Below, in pieces: positions 17,733-29,050 of a DNA stretch of 64,000 bases. Made by a program: the position numbers and the translations under genes. The stretch comes from Sepioteuthis lessoniana (taxonomy: Eukaryota > Mollusca > Cephalopoda > Myopsida > Loliginidae), in assembly GCA_963585895.1 (NCBI GenBank), contig OY757947.1:36731950-36795949 (forward strand), written 5' to 3'. How positions within the stretch are numbered: position 1 is the stretch's first letter; every line of letters starts with the position of its first letter. The notes under the pieces were generated by a model that saw only the letters and a list, made by a program, of their open reading frames with translations, ran no database searches and was not told where the DNA came from.

Positions 17733-20414
17733 GTCGAAAGGTTTCAAGCAAATTTGGCATTTATTAACCATAGCATCCAGGCAATTCGACATTCGGCTTA
17801 TCCCCGTGTTCAGCGGCGCGGCAACAGATACGCCAATAATGGAATGGTTGGAAGACCTAGAATTGACTACCAAGTTTTGTGAGTTAGTCAAGCTAGAGCG
17901 AATTCTGCCACTATTATTAAAAGGTGCGGCTCGATAAACATACCGATACCTATCTAAAGAGCAACAAGATGACGTCGAGGAGATCAAGCATGCTCTTATA
18001 AACGACGCCTATGGAACGGATTCGTTTGTGGCTTTCGAACAATTTACCACGCAACGCTTCCATCCCGAAGATACTGTAGATGAGTTCCTAACAGACTTGC
18101 AACGGTTGGCACGACTGGTAGAGGAAATGCCGTCAGAATGTTGGATGAAGAGCGCCTTCGTCAATGGGCTACTGAGTCTCGTCAGGGGACTTTGATCATC
18201 AACCAGGTTAGAAACCCTAACTTTAAGAGAGGTAATAGAAAGATCTCGCGCCGTATTATTGGACACCAAGGGCGTGCATCTGGCCGCTGCAGTGCAACCT
18301 GAGCTGGCCTCGCATACACCGAACCTTCACAAACTGGTCAGCGGGATTTCACCTGTTTCAGAATAAGTCGAAAGTGCGCCCGGTGTTAGAGTTTCGTGTA
18401 TTGAATGAATACGTCGACGCCGACACAGCGCATGCTGACGTTTGGGGACTAAAGTTAAGAGAGTGGAGAAAGAAGGGCTCCAACGTGTCGGTGCTCAATC
18501 TCCGAAGGGCGTATTTTCAAGTGCGTGTGTACAAATCCTTGTGGCCGTACCAGACAGTTATCCTCGAAGGAAAGAGGTACTACCTATCGCATATGGGTTT
18601 TGGACTCAATGTAGCACTATCTTTCATGCGAGCTATTGTTGAGGCAATTACTTTCGAAAGATGACGCAGTCCGGCATGCAACTTCAGCATACTTCGACGA
18701 TGTCTTTATCAACGAAGATATAGCTTCCGCAACCAGGATGAGGCAACATTTGACTTACTTTGGACTGGCAAGCAAGGAGCTAGATCGGCTGAAGAACGGT
18801 GCACGATTGCTTGGCTTAACATTTCGGGAATAGGTCAAAATGCTAATGTGGTAACGAGGGAACGAGGACCCTGAGCGAGAAAAGTGGTGTGTTGATGTCC
18901 CTAAGCGCGACGTTTGGGTTGATGCAAGTTCCCCAGCCACCGGATTGTCACCGGAGCATGATGGAGCTGCCTTGGAGGATGCGAGCTGGTAACGAAAGGA
19001 GAGAGACCGCAGCACGTAAACTTGGCAGAGCTTGATGCTGTGCTAAAAAGTGTAAACATGGCACTGATGTGGTAAACAACTATATTGCATCTTCACACTG
19101 ACACTGCGAGTGTGCACAAATGGATAACAGACACCCTCACGGGAAAGGCTAGAAGGCGCACCAGAGTAGCAAGTGAGCTTCTTATCAGGCGGCGGGTTGA
19201 TGCACGCGCAAGCTTAGTCAAGGAGAACGGATTGTCTGTGGACGCAGTCCTGGTGAGGTCAGAACTTAACCGAGCGGATAGTCTGAAGAGAGTACCACTG
19301 CGATGGCTTGATCTCGTTAAGAAGGCAGTTGAGCCTCCGTACTGTACAAGTGCTGTGTCGCCAAGCAAGCACGACTTGGATAAGGTCCATCCATCACCGA
19401 AGCAGCCACACTGGCGTAAGGCGAACATTGTACTTCATCAGGCAGGTCAATCCCACGGACTCTAAAGCGTCGGTGAGGACTGTGATAAGAAATTGTGAGA
19501 AGTGCCTGTCGATTGACCTACAACCCACGCGTTGGCCGAGAGGGAAGCTGGACGTTAATGACTCTTGGTCTCGAGTAGGAATGAATGTAACCCACTACCA
19601 AAGCAGACACTATCTGTTGCTCATTGACTGCGGGCCCAAACGGTTTTCAATTTGGCGTCATCTGAGATGACAAGATGCAGCGAGTATTGTCAGCCACCTG
19701 GAGAGTCTGTTCTGCGACCGCAGGGCGCAGGCTGAAATGTTCGTTGACAATGACACTGTATTTCACAGCAAGGTCTTCAGGGACTTTCTAAGCGAATGGG
19801 GAGTCCGATTGCATTTCCGTTGTGCGCACGTCCCCTCTGGTAATGGCATTGTAGAACGATGTCATCGGAGCGTGAAACGGATCGCAGCCCTATAATGGTA
19901 CAATGTCAAACCAAAGGATAATATGTCGCCGCTGACTTCCCCTGCCAACCTAATTCATCGCTACCGCTTCCGACTGAAAGGTATCAATGCACTCCCTCCA
20001 GATAAGCCCAAACATCAGTAGATAAGATACGACGTAGGCGATCGTGTCTGGATGAAGACCTCGAATGGACGTTGTACATCCCCTTAAACACGTGGACGTG
20101 TTACAGGTGGGATCAGCCCACAGAACGTCCTTTGTCGACGAGAGGCCCCGTCATGTCAGGGACCTATGTCCTGTCTTAGTAATTGGATACCTCGGAGAGT
20201 GGGAGTGACTGAAAACTCTCAACCCAAGGTGCAAGGATGATCACCATCAATGAAGTATGCGGTGATCGCCTTGAAGTAAAAACCGTGTATGCAACAGACT
20301 GACACTTCTGCAGACGAGTCTTCCAAGGAGAAAGTACCATTACCACAAAGGAGTGCTATAACCGCCTTGAGTTGCCATCTGAGCTATCATGAGATCACGC
20401 GGGGGGGGGGGTAA

Positions 20415-20829
20415 TGAAATTGAAAGGCAGAACCCGCAGACTGCTGCCTCTGATGAGCCAACCGATGTTCGTCGTTCATAGAGACAACGAGACGCCTGCT
20501 ATATATATATATATATAGGCGGAACAGCCGACGTTTACGTTAATTCAGCAACCATCCACGGCTTGATAAAAAACAGGTGGTGAGCCGAGTGAAAGTTCGA
20601 AAATTGCCCGAATGTGTCTTGCATGTAGAGTACCGGAAGTTTACAAAAAACGGAAGCATGAGCGTCGTTGGGAGAGCTATTTGTAGGTCACGCGTCTCGT
20701 CTCTGGTGGGTCGGGGTTTGCGACACATGCAAATTTCAGTCAGCTATAACCAGCATAAAAGAAGTATTGTGGGAAGGGGCTTTGGTTGCTTCCCTGGAGA
20801 ATTGTGCAAACCAGTGTATTGACGCAGCA

Positions 20830-20869
<40 letters not shown>

Positions 20870-20892
20870 AGATACAGGGCCAGTAGCGAGCA
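20415..20892 (+). repeat. Right LTR of the Gypsy fossil
   Basis: It starts TGAAATTGAAAGGCAGAACC directly after a G-rich polypurine tract and ends near TAGCGAGCA. It carries a short TA run (about 20,499-20,515) and a (GA)n tract at about 20,836-20,865. Confidence 0.85.
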
Positions 20893-23055
20893 TTTAAACG
20901 CTTAGCTGCTGTTTTTAGTATACTTGAGTGTCTCAAATACTATCAAATAAGCCCCTGTATATATTTCAGCAAGAAGTATAGCTAGTTGTCGTATTACATA
21001 ACAAGATAGCGGCGCCTGTATTGACAGGATATATGGATAGATACGAACAGATTGAGATAGATAGATAGATAGATCTATAGATAGATCTAAACACTCTAAA
21101 ATAGATAGAACCAGACTGTAATAGTCACATATTGATATTTACTTAGCGATAATTGTTCTGGAATTTAATCTAAAATGATATCAATATAATTTATTTTTAT
21201 TAGAATTTGTGATTACCGCAATTAAGTCATTCAAGTGGGGAATTATATCTGTGGACGATGCTTCAATGAATGTGTGCAATTCAGTTCTACCATGTTTTAA
21301 ATAATATTTCATCAACATCAAATTTTGTTAATAACTAAATACTTTATTAATTGGTATCTATAATATGAATAAAGCTAAAAAAACTACAATTACAATAAAC
21401 AAGGATAAATTAGATTGAACATTGATTCATTTTCCACTGAGTCTGATATCTGACGATAAATAGACGATCAAGATTGACTTATTTTGAATAATGGAAGCCA
21501 TTTTGTTTTTCAACGTGGGTGACATACTTTTCTTAGAAAAGAGGTCCGGGAGCACGAGTAGACCAAATTTGCTGCTTGTACCACAAAGTGAAAGATTATT
21601 TCAGTAATTTTTTGGACTACACCCGAATTAATAGCGACTACAACTGATACGAACATGCGCAGGAGAACACAGGTATTATCACAGGGAACAAAATGCCCCT
21701 CCTCTTTCTCATGGAAGTTTTTGATCGTCAATTTTTTAAGTTCATTAGTTAATCAAAGAAATTATTGATCAAGATGTCTTCAGGTTTAGCAGGGTCAGAA
21801 AATGAAAGTGTTTTGTCTTGGTGTTTGGAGAGTTGATGGATTCTTTTCCACTTGCTTTTCGCATCGTTGGGAGAAAAATGCCGTTATTTACCTACGTAGT
21901 TTTTATTTAACATATTGTATTTTTCACGAAAAAAAAAGCAGTTTGTTGCTAAAACTTTCTCATGGGATGGGTACGAAATTGTGTTTGTGTAAAGTGACAG
22001 AACTGCAAGTTTTTATGAATCTGAGGACGTTGTATGTAGGATATTGCGGACAGTTATACGTAATTTTAAACTGCATAAAACAAAATGAAGAAAATCACTG
22101 AAAGAAAACATTGTCTCGATGATTGAAGCTAAGTGTAACATTTCTATATAATTTTTAGGTAAGCTGAAATAAAATGAACATAAACTTCCATAGGTGACAA
22201 TTATCTGTAAGAATTTAATTTTTTCAGACGATAAAGTTGACAATAAATAATATAGTTTGTCGTTTTCATAGTCGATAAGAATAAACAATGTAAGTTCAGT
22301 ACCGAAAAATTACCAAAAAAAAAACAAAACAAAACAAAAAAAAAACCCACTGAAATAAACAATGATTACAGAGAATTGATTATATTCCATATTTAACATT
22401 ATACATTATTGTTGAGAAAATTTAATTTACTTACAAGTGGGTAATATACGTGAATTCAGGTTCAATCAAAAATCGTATGTACCGAAGAAGATATAACTTT
22501 TAAGCAGATTGGGCGTATAAAGTCAGCAGTTTTGCTTTCGTATTTATTGGATTCTTGGTAGGAAAATATTTTAATACAAATTATCAAAATTACGAAGCGA
22601 GACATTTTTTTTTTATTTTAAAATATAATTTAGAATATTTTCTTCTGGGATTAAGTCGTTTAAAATAAAAATGAAAAATAGTCAATTTTTTTGTTTTGGT
22701 TTAAAACTAACCTTTGCTTTCTTCATGGGACAACTCAAAAAATAGTAAAGAAACATATCTAACCCCATAACCGCCCCCCCCCCCCAGAAAATTGCTAATT
22801 ATTCCATTTTAATCGTATACATCCACTGAAATTTCAAAAATGGTTTTAAAAAATACAATATTGTTCTTCTCAGCATTTTTTGACTTTATTCCGTTTTGTC
22901 CCTTAATCGTCGAACGATGTAGTTTATAAAGAAGAATAAAATTCAGGATAAACATTTTTATTAGCGGTTTGAATTTGACATGAATATAATGAATACATAA
23001 TTTTCACTGATTAGATAAAAGTATTTAATATTTCATAGTCTTTCTTACTGTAGTT
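20893..23055. other. Gene-free AT-rich stretch
   Basis: A GATA-type microsatellite lies at about 21,054-21,090 and a poly-C run at about 22,776-22,789. Frames of 70-100 codons occur here but show no domain, repeat or start context that would support a gene. Confidence 0.55.
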
Positions 23056-23059
23056 TCCC

Positions 23060-23277
23060 ATTGGACGATATTTTTTCTACAGAGGCCCAAAAGAGAAAGA
23101 AAGAAGAAAGTCTTAATAGAGACATACAATTTATGGGAATGCTTTAGCATAAAATCCAGGGATGGTCAGGCGTTTGATCATCCATACTTTAAAAAGAAAA
23201 TTGTCCGTGCCGAAACTTTAAGTAAAGATCGAAATATGATGAATTATAACCAACTCGACTATCACGAATAATCGAAA

Positions 23278-23334
<57 letters not shown>

Positions 23335-23400
23335 TTTACTCGAAAAAGGATTCGTGCCCTGTTCCCGATCGGCCGAAAGAAATGTAATTTTTTTGATTCA
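23060..23400. repeat. Dispersed repeat X, left block, copy 2
   Basis: It shares the ordered blocks of 10,985-11,345, including TTGGACGATATTTTTTC and CCATACTTTAAAAAGAAAA. A (GA)n microsatellite at 23,281-23,331 replaces the mixed GT/GA tract of copy 1. Confidence 0.7.
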
Positions 23401-23894
23401 TACAACTTAACCCGAAAACAAAAATAAAACCCAAAAATCAATGGCTGAGACTTTAATTTGGGAGGGTACATAGCCGAATAAGTCACAAGTAACAAAAGTA
23501 CGCCTTGTTCGGAGTTTGAACACGTTGAGAAGACGAGGAAGCATCTGCCACCCCAACACGTCTTCATTTTACACTCTTTTTTACACTTCATCATTTTTCA
23601 TTTTTCTTTATCAATCATAATTTATTACACTTTTTTACACATCATGATTTTATCTTCTTTTTACACGTCATAATTTTACTCAAGATTTTGCAAGGCATAA
23701 TTTTTGAAGGCATAATATTTTGCAAGGCATAATACTTTGCAAGGCATAATTTTTTTTGTCGATCACACAATCTTTTGTAAAGAGAAAGTTATATGACATA
23801 AAAATAGATTGGTGAATCGTACGAACGTATGATGTTTGTTTGTCTGTTTGTGCGCCAAGGTTGTAGCTGATATGGTTAGGTTATATAGCAAGAG
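23401..23894. other. Gene-free stretch with short AAGGCATAAT repeats
   Basis: The motif TTTGCAAGGCATAAT and variants recurs about four times at 23,685-23,755. I see nothing else. Confidence 0.55.
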
Positions 23895-24070
23895 TTGCTG
23901 GGCGCGTCTGTTTTACTTCCTGTGTCAACGTTGCAAATTTTTCTGTGGAAGTTTATGTCTTGAAATGCAGAAGTCGGTGCTGCTGCTTTTCTAGATTCTT
24001 TGGCGTGCCGGGGTGCAGTAATCATCGTGTTCCGTACTGATAGTAAGCCTTACTCCTTTTGATGTGTTGC
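23895..24070 (+). repeat. Unclassified dispersed repeat Y, copy 3
   Basis: It matches 11,603-11,780 through GTTGCTGGGCGCGTC, TTGAAATGCAGAAGTC, GCGTGCCGGGGTGCAG and ATCATCGTGTTCCGTACTGA. It lies at the same relative distance after repeat X as in copy 1, so X and Y may be parts of one larger duplicated unit. Confidence 0.7.
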
Positions 24071-24136
24071 ATAAATTTCGAGGGTGACATAAAAGGAAAT
24101 AGACCTATTTGCTAAAGTAAACAGGATGCAGGTGTC

Positions 24137-24263
24137 CCAGCAGAAATGCCACGTTAAGTACGTGAGTGGCATACTTTGCTGGCAGACTGGCGGTGGGACC
24201 AATTTTATATTCGTGGCCATCCAGAATATTATTTAATTCGACCTGTGAAAGATCACAGGTCGA
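24137..24263. other. Two adjacent hairpins
   Basis: The first (24,137-24,182) pairs CCAGCA and ATGCCAC with GTGGCAT and TGCTGG, separated by a small internal loop. The second (24,238-24,263) is a perfect 10-bp stem TCGACCTGTG/CACAGGTCGA with the loop AAAGAT. Their role is unknown; they could be part of a non-autonomous transposon. Confidence 0.6.
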
Positions 24264-24573
24264 TTCTCCATGGTTAAATAAGACTGGCAAAAACAACAAC
24301 TAGGCATTACGTCACACTGGACTCTGACTTTGTACCATTCTACCCCGGGTAGGGAAGGGAAATGAGGTCGGAGATAATTTTAGATTCGCAAAATTAGTGA
24401 AGCGTGGAAAAACTGAGATCTTTTGATTCTTTGTGATGGCGCAGTATGAGACTCGCAAAAGCAGAGAAGCGAGGAGAAACTAAAATGATTCGGTGTCTTG
24501 AAATGACCCAATACCAAACTTTTAACAAGGAGAAACTAAGATAATTCAATGCATTGAAGTAGGTCCTTTTTTA

Positions 24574-25375
24574 TTATTGATCGTATCGATTAACGCGCAT
24601 TTTTAAATCGCTGGGGGAAATGAGATATTTAGATCTGTTTAGCTGGATTAGCTGTTGCATTCGTCTTGGTAGTGTTCACTGATGGTTTTATTGCAGAAAG
24701 TGGTTGTATATTTGCTGGGTTAGCACGTATCCACTGTGGGGACTGGATGCTTCTCCTTAAATATGTGTAATATTGAAACAAATCATTATACCATTAAGAG
24801 AATATTGCAAATAGAACACTCTCTGCTTAACAATTAGAAACTACGATCGAGACTGATTGTTGAATCACTTTGACCTGACAATAACCTCTGAGTTGATGCT
24901 TGAAAATTCCACCGACGAACTTAGCTATGTTATCTATGTTGATACCAGGGTTCATTCACTCTCAATAAAGATGGCTTTGCGTTTCTTAAAAAAGGATTTC
25001 CAACATCAGTAGCAAGTGGGCTATGATAAGGCCCTCCTCTTCGATAATTGATTGTAATAAATGACTCACCTTATCAAAACGGTTGGGGGAAGTGACCAGT
25101 TCGGATGTTTCCGTTTTATCAACAAGGATTTCCAACATCAGTAGCAAGTGGGCTATGATAAGGCCTTCCTTTTTGATAATTGATCGTAATAAATAACTCA
25201 CCTTTTTAAAACGGTTGGAAGTGACCAGTTTGGATGTTTCCGTGCTATCAACAAGGATTTCCAACATCAGTTGCTTGTGGGCTATGATAAAGCTTTTCTC
25301 TTTGATAATTGATCGTATCAACGTGTATTTTCAAATTGTTAAGGAAGTGACCTGTTTAGATCCGTTTAGTTGGAG
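24574..25375. repeat. Tandem repeat, about 130 bp period, three main copies
   Basis: GGATTTCCAACATCAGT starts at 24,994, 25,126 and 25,255. Each copy runs through GTGGGCTATGATAA(G/A)GC, TGATAATTGAT, AAAACGGTTGG and GTTTCCGT. Partial units flank them (about 24,574-24,650 and 25,300-25,375). On the minus strand the copies stay in one open frame (24,986-25,321), giving a repeat of about 43 residues with IIAHLLLMLEILVD. No family is recognised, and the openness may be chance because the period is close to a multiple of three. Confidence 0.7.
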
Positions 25376-26630
25376 ATGCTGTACCATTGGTCTAGTTAAT
25401 GTTCGGTATTAGGTTTGTATTGAGATTTGTTCTTTTTTTATTGATATGATCGATGTTGATGGTATCTACGAATCTATGTTGTCTGATCGTGAGGCGTTTG
25501 TCGTTTTAGTCGAAAATGTTCAAGGAACATGAGTGTGAGTTGTCGCATGACGTGTTGTTCCCGTTAAAAAAAAAACTCACGGTTGTGGAACCGGTCAGGA
25601 ACGTAAGTGTGTTGGTTTCGGTTGGGTTAGGATGTGCTTGTCTGAGATACCATGTTAACTGCGTCAGATATGCATTTAAAATGAAACGAAGCATGTCACT
25701 AGAAAATTCATGTTGATCGACTTTCACGTTGAACGAAATACTGCAATTGGAGTTCGAACACGATTACTAGGAGATGCCTGTTCAATTCCTTGGTTACTAC
25801 ATCGCGGTAGATAGACATATATGTATAGATAGATTGACAGATATGGAAAAAAATGAGATTGATAAACAAATAGAGAGATCGATAGATATATAGATAGGTA
25901 GATATAAATATATTTTTATCGAATGATGTTGCAGTTCATTCCCAGACAATTATTTGTTTTATTTTATTTATTTTTGTTGCAAGCGTTTTTTTATTTTATT
26001 TTACATGTTTTGTAAAGGGAAATGAACGCTTGAGTTGCAGTTGTAAAAAAGGATCAAATACTGTGTCTGTGAGTTCGGTTTAGAAAAAATCCCCAGCGTT
26101 TCAAGTGAAAAAATATACTGTTGCATTTCAAATTAACGTCTGCTTAATTAATTGTAAGGAAATTTGAATTCGAAAGAATATTTTGACAAACGGAAAAAGT
26201 TCAGAAAGAACATTGAGCTCGCACAGTGAAAACGTTTAGATCTTTCTGCGGTTTTTCATAAGTTGAAAAATCGAAATTTAAATATTGATAAAGTTATCAT
26301 CACAACTTTTTTCATGACTTTTATACATAATTGTTTATCTATTGAGAAAAATCTTTTATTCTAATATGAACAACCAAGTTGATTTAAATAAAGGTTGACA
26401 TTCTAGAGTTGAACCAATCCTTTTAATATGTAATAGACGTATTTTTATATTGTTTATTTATTTTTGTGCTTCTGATATTCGTAGAAAACAAGTTTCATTT
26501 TAAAATGAAAATCTCTTACAAATTTTGTTAAAGATTAATGTTTGAGATTAATTCTCTTTTTTTTACTGACGTAATCAACAAGAGAGTCGTTTAATTCCCG
26601 TTACATTTGTAGTATCGGTTGATAAAAATG
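25376..26630. other. Gene-free AT-rich stretch
   Basis: A short GATA-like microsatellite lies at about 25,805-25,915. No credible gene is present; frames of about 70 codons near 25,510-25,720 are unsupported. Confidence 0.5.
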
Positions 26631-26689
26631 ATATAAAAATATTGTCTTTAATTGGAATCATTTTGAGATGAGGCTTCTTAATCTGAGAA

Positions 26690-27000
26690 TTTTTTTTTTC
26701 TTTATTGCGGACTTTTTGTCCTCATCTTGGTAGTCTTTTATTTTTTGTGTTGTTTCTTCTTCACTACGTTTCGGACAAATTTCACCGTGACCTCGAATAG
26801 GAATGCTGAGTCTTGTAACCGTATCCCCAGTAATTACTGTCTTCCATAGTTGTTGTCTATCGCACCACGTTTTTAACCAAGTAAACCTCTGGCCGGCTCG
26901 GGTAGGAATTGAAACCGCTATCTTCTGACAATGCTCACCTGGAACCGTAGGGACTCAACGCCTCTAACCGCTACGCCACGGGCCCCAAAGGCTGGATCAA
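26690..27000 (-). mobile_element. tRNA-derived SINE (family C), minus strand, left arm of an inverted pair
   Basis: On the minus strand the head reads CGTGGCGTAGCGGTTAGAGGC (A box near 26,970) and GGTTTCAATTCC (B box near 26,904-26,915). The body runs through GTGAAATTTGTCCGAAACG to an A-rich CGCAATAAAG tail at about 26,700. It is the mirror image of 27,212-27,540. Confidence 0.85.
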
Positions 27001-27211
27001 GGTTGGATTTTTTGGTCTTATAATTAAATTATCCAATTAAACTGTCTGCAATAAATAAAAATAGATAAAAAATTAATTCTCAGATTAAGAAGCCTCATCT
27101 CAAAATGCTTCCAATTAAAGACAATTACAAATTCAGTACGGACCCGACTATGGAAGACCAGATAAGGAGGACAAATAATTGGATTTATAAGACCAAAAAA
27201 TCCAACCTTGA

Positions 27212-27540
27212 TCGCCCTTCGTGGCGCAGCGGATAGAGGCGTTTAGTCTCTACGGTTACAGGTGAGCATTGCCAGAAGATAGCGGTTTCAATTCCTACCC
27301 AAGCCGTCCAGAGGTTTATTTGGTCAAAAACGTGGTGCGATAGACAACAACTATGGAAGGCAGTGATTACTGGGAATACGGTTACAAGACTCTGCATTCC
27401 TATCTAAGGTTGCGATTAATCACCTGAAGAAGGCCAGAGGTGAAATTTGGCCGAAATGTAGTGAAGAAGAAACAACACAAAAAAAAAAAAAGAAAAACTA
27501 CCAAGATGAGGACAAAACGTCTGCAATACATAAAAAATCA
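27212..27540 (+). mobile_element. tRNA-derived SINE (family C), plus strand, right arm of an inverted pair
   Basis: Head CGTGGCGCAGCGGATAGAGGC (A box) with GGTTTCAATTCC (B box, 27,283-27,294). The body includes CTGAAGAAGGCCAGAGGTG and GAAATTTGGCCGAAATG, then TACCAAGATGAGGACAAAAC and an A-rich CTGCAATACATAAA tail. It is about 330 bp. tRNA-headed SINEs with conserved central domains are known in cephalopods; whether this is one of those families needs alignment. Confidence 0.85.
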
Positions 27541-27548
27541 ATTCTCAT

Positions 27549-28085
27549 ATAAAAATATATTTTCGGTTTTTTTTTTTCTGATTGCATATTAGCAAACATA
27601 AACAAAAGAGGAAACACTTTTATAAAATTGTTTTTATTTTGTCAAAAAATGTATTAACATTACACATTTTGCTTTTTTCGATACAGTAAAACTGTTAATT
27701 GTTTAAGATATCGCTTGAGAGGTTTTAAGCAAAAATCTATTAATAATTTTTGTGTTAAATAAAATTTCTTGGATTGGATTTCTGGAAGAAAACTTTTTTT
27801 TCCATCTGGAAAACCTTCAACTGTATCGTCTGAATTTGCAGATGATCTTCATTTTTATCAATATAAGAATTTATCTTTCATCTTTTATCTGCCGGATAAC
27901 TTTTAACAGTTAAATCACATCTTTTTCGGCACAGAAACTATTTGCTATCTTTGTAGAAAAATCAAAATTGAATTTATTAAATTTTGATCGAAAAAAAAAA
28001 AAAAAGAATTATTAAATTTTGATTAAATATAAAATAATTACACATTTTCCTTAAAAGAATATTAAATTATCTTTAAACATATGAA
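27549..28085. other. Gene-free AT-rich stretch
   Basis: I see no gene or recognised element. Confidence 0.5.
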
Positions 28086-28091
28086 AAGAAT

Positions 28092-28146
<55 letters not shown>
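28092..28146. repeat. (GATA)n microsatellite
   Basis: About thirteen uninterrupted TAGA/GATA units. Further GATA runs lie at about 28,470-28,512. Confidence 0.95.
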
Positions 28147-28219
28147 TGCTATGATATATATTAATAGGCTGAAATACATAAAACCAGAGCATATAAAGAT
28201 AGAACCACAAACATACACA

Positions 28220-28319
28220 TATGTATATATAATTAATAGATACAGAGATACGAAATGACTGAGATAGATAGGTACTAATCTTGATAGGACTGTTAAAGAG
28301 AGATAATTAGGTAGATATA

Positions 28320-28356
<37 letters not shown>

Positions 28357-28560
28357 CAATGAAATACTGACAGACTGATATAGAGGCGTTCGCATCATCT
28401 TTTAACTGAATCTGAGTAAAATGCAAGGAATGGACTCAGACAAACATAGAGATAGATAGAAAAGGTCTTCTGTATCTATCTATCTTTAGATAGATAGATA
28501 GATAGATAGATCGGGAGAGAGAGAGAGAGATGATTGAAACATGCTGGATTTCTGATTGGT
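28220..28560. repeat. Dispersed repeat X, right block, copy 2
   Basis: It shares AATTAATAGATAC, an (AT)n tract (28,319-28,355), CATCTTTTAACTGA, GAGTAAAATGCA and GGAATGGACTCAGA in order with 11,860-12,070. It ends with GATA and GA microsatellites. Confidence 0.65.
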
Positions 28561-29050
28561 CGGAACAAGAATGTACATCTAAAATGACGCCCGTTTGTAG
28601 AAAAACTCCAATCGAGTCGAATGATCCTGGATGGGTAGCGTATGATCTCAGGTTGAAGCGATTTTCGTTGAGAACTTCTGTAGACGATGTGTGAGTATTA
28701 TTGTAAATGAAATGTTTGTAATGAAAAATTCCACTGACAGAGCAATTTGGCGATATTATCTATGTTGATAAGAGGGATTCGAACTTTTGTTTGGTCACAG
28801 GAAACTTGATTTTTCTAATGGTTGCTATTCTATCAAAGATTTCTCAATTGTCGTGTTGACTTATCGACCGACAATTCTTCATCTAAAATAAATTTAAGGA
28901 AAACAGAAGCCAATGTTTAACAGGAATTTAAAAATATAGAAACCAAGCAAGCAACTAATATGATAACGTAATTAATTTGAGTTTTACTTCAATTTCAAAG
29001 TGGTTAAAAAAATTAAATTTTCTTAACTGTTAAAGTTTATAAAATAGTAG
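28561..29050. other. Gene-free stretch with a block shared with 24.9 kb
   Basis: AAAATTCCACTGACAGAGCAATTTGGCGATATTATCTATGTTGAT (28,725-28,770, in pieces) resembles 24,902-24,945 (AAAATTCCACCGACGAAC, then TTATCTATGTTGATACCAGG). This is another dispersed repeat fragment. No gene is seen. Confidence 0.5.

Larger units (their letters stand above)
17161..20892 (+). mobile_element. Ty3/Gypsy LTR retrotransposon fossil with two LTRs, broken
   Basis: Order on the plus strand: left LTR; gag (about 17,735-18,300, with FHPEDTVDEFLTDLQRLARL); reverse transcriptase (about 18,370-18,840, with RPVLEFRVLNEYVDADTAHA); RNase H and connection (about 18,940-19,320); integrase, zinc-binding part then core (about 19,390-19,930); a C-terminal part to about 20,090; a G-rich polypurine tract at 20,400-20,411; right LTR. 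At about 3.7 kb it is shorter than a typical 5-6 kb Gypsy element, so internal sequence has been lost. It is broken, with many breaks. By eye the LTRs agree at roughly nine of ten aligned positions, plus one length difference, so the insertion is not recent. No clear target-site duplication was found. Its proteins are related to the fossil at 5.8-8.1 kb. Confidence 0.9.
26680..27548. repeat. Large inverted repeat (arms about 345-365 bp)
   Basis: The two family C SINEs face head to head, and the match continues beyond the heads: GGTTGGATTTTTTGGTCTTA at 27,001-27,020 mirrors TAAGACCAAAAAATCCAACC at about 27,188-27,207. The spacer also holds an inverted copy (about 27,049-27,128) of the left outer flank (26,636-26,700), including GATGAGGCTTCTTAATCTGA. 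The arrangement arose by inverted duplication, not by two independent insertions. Confidence 0.85.

Noticed and set aside
24137-24182. microRNA precursor
   Set aside because: The stem is only about 15 bp with a 13-base loop, too short for a typical animal precursor of about 22 or more paired bases per arm.
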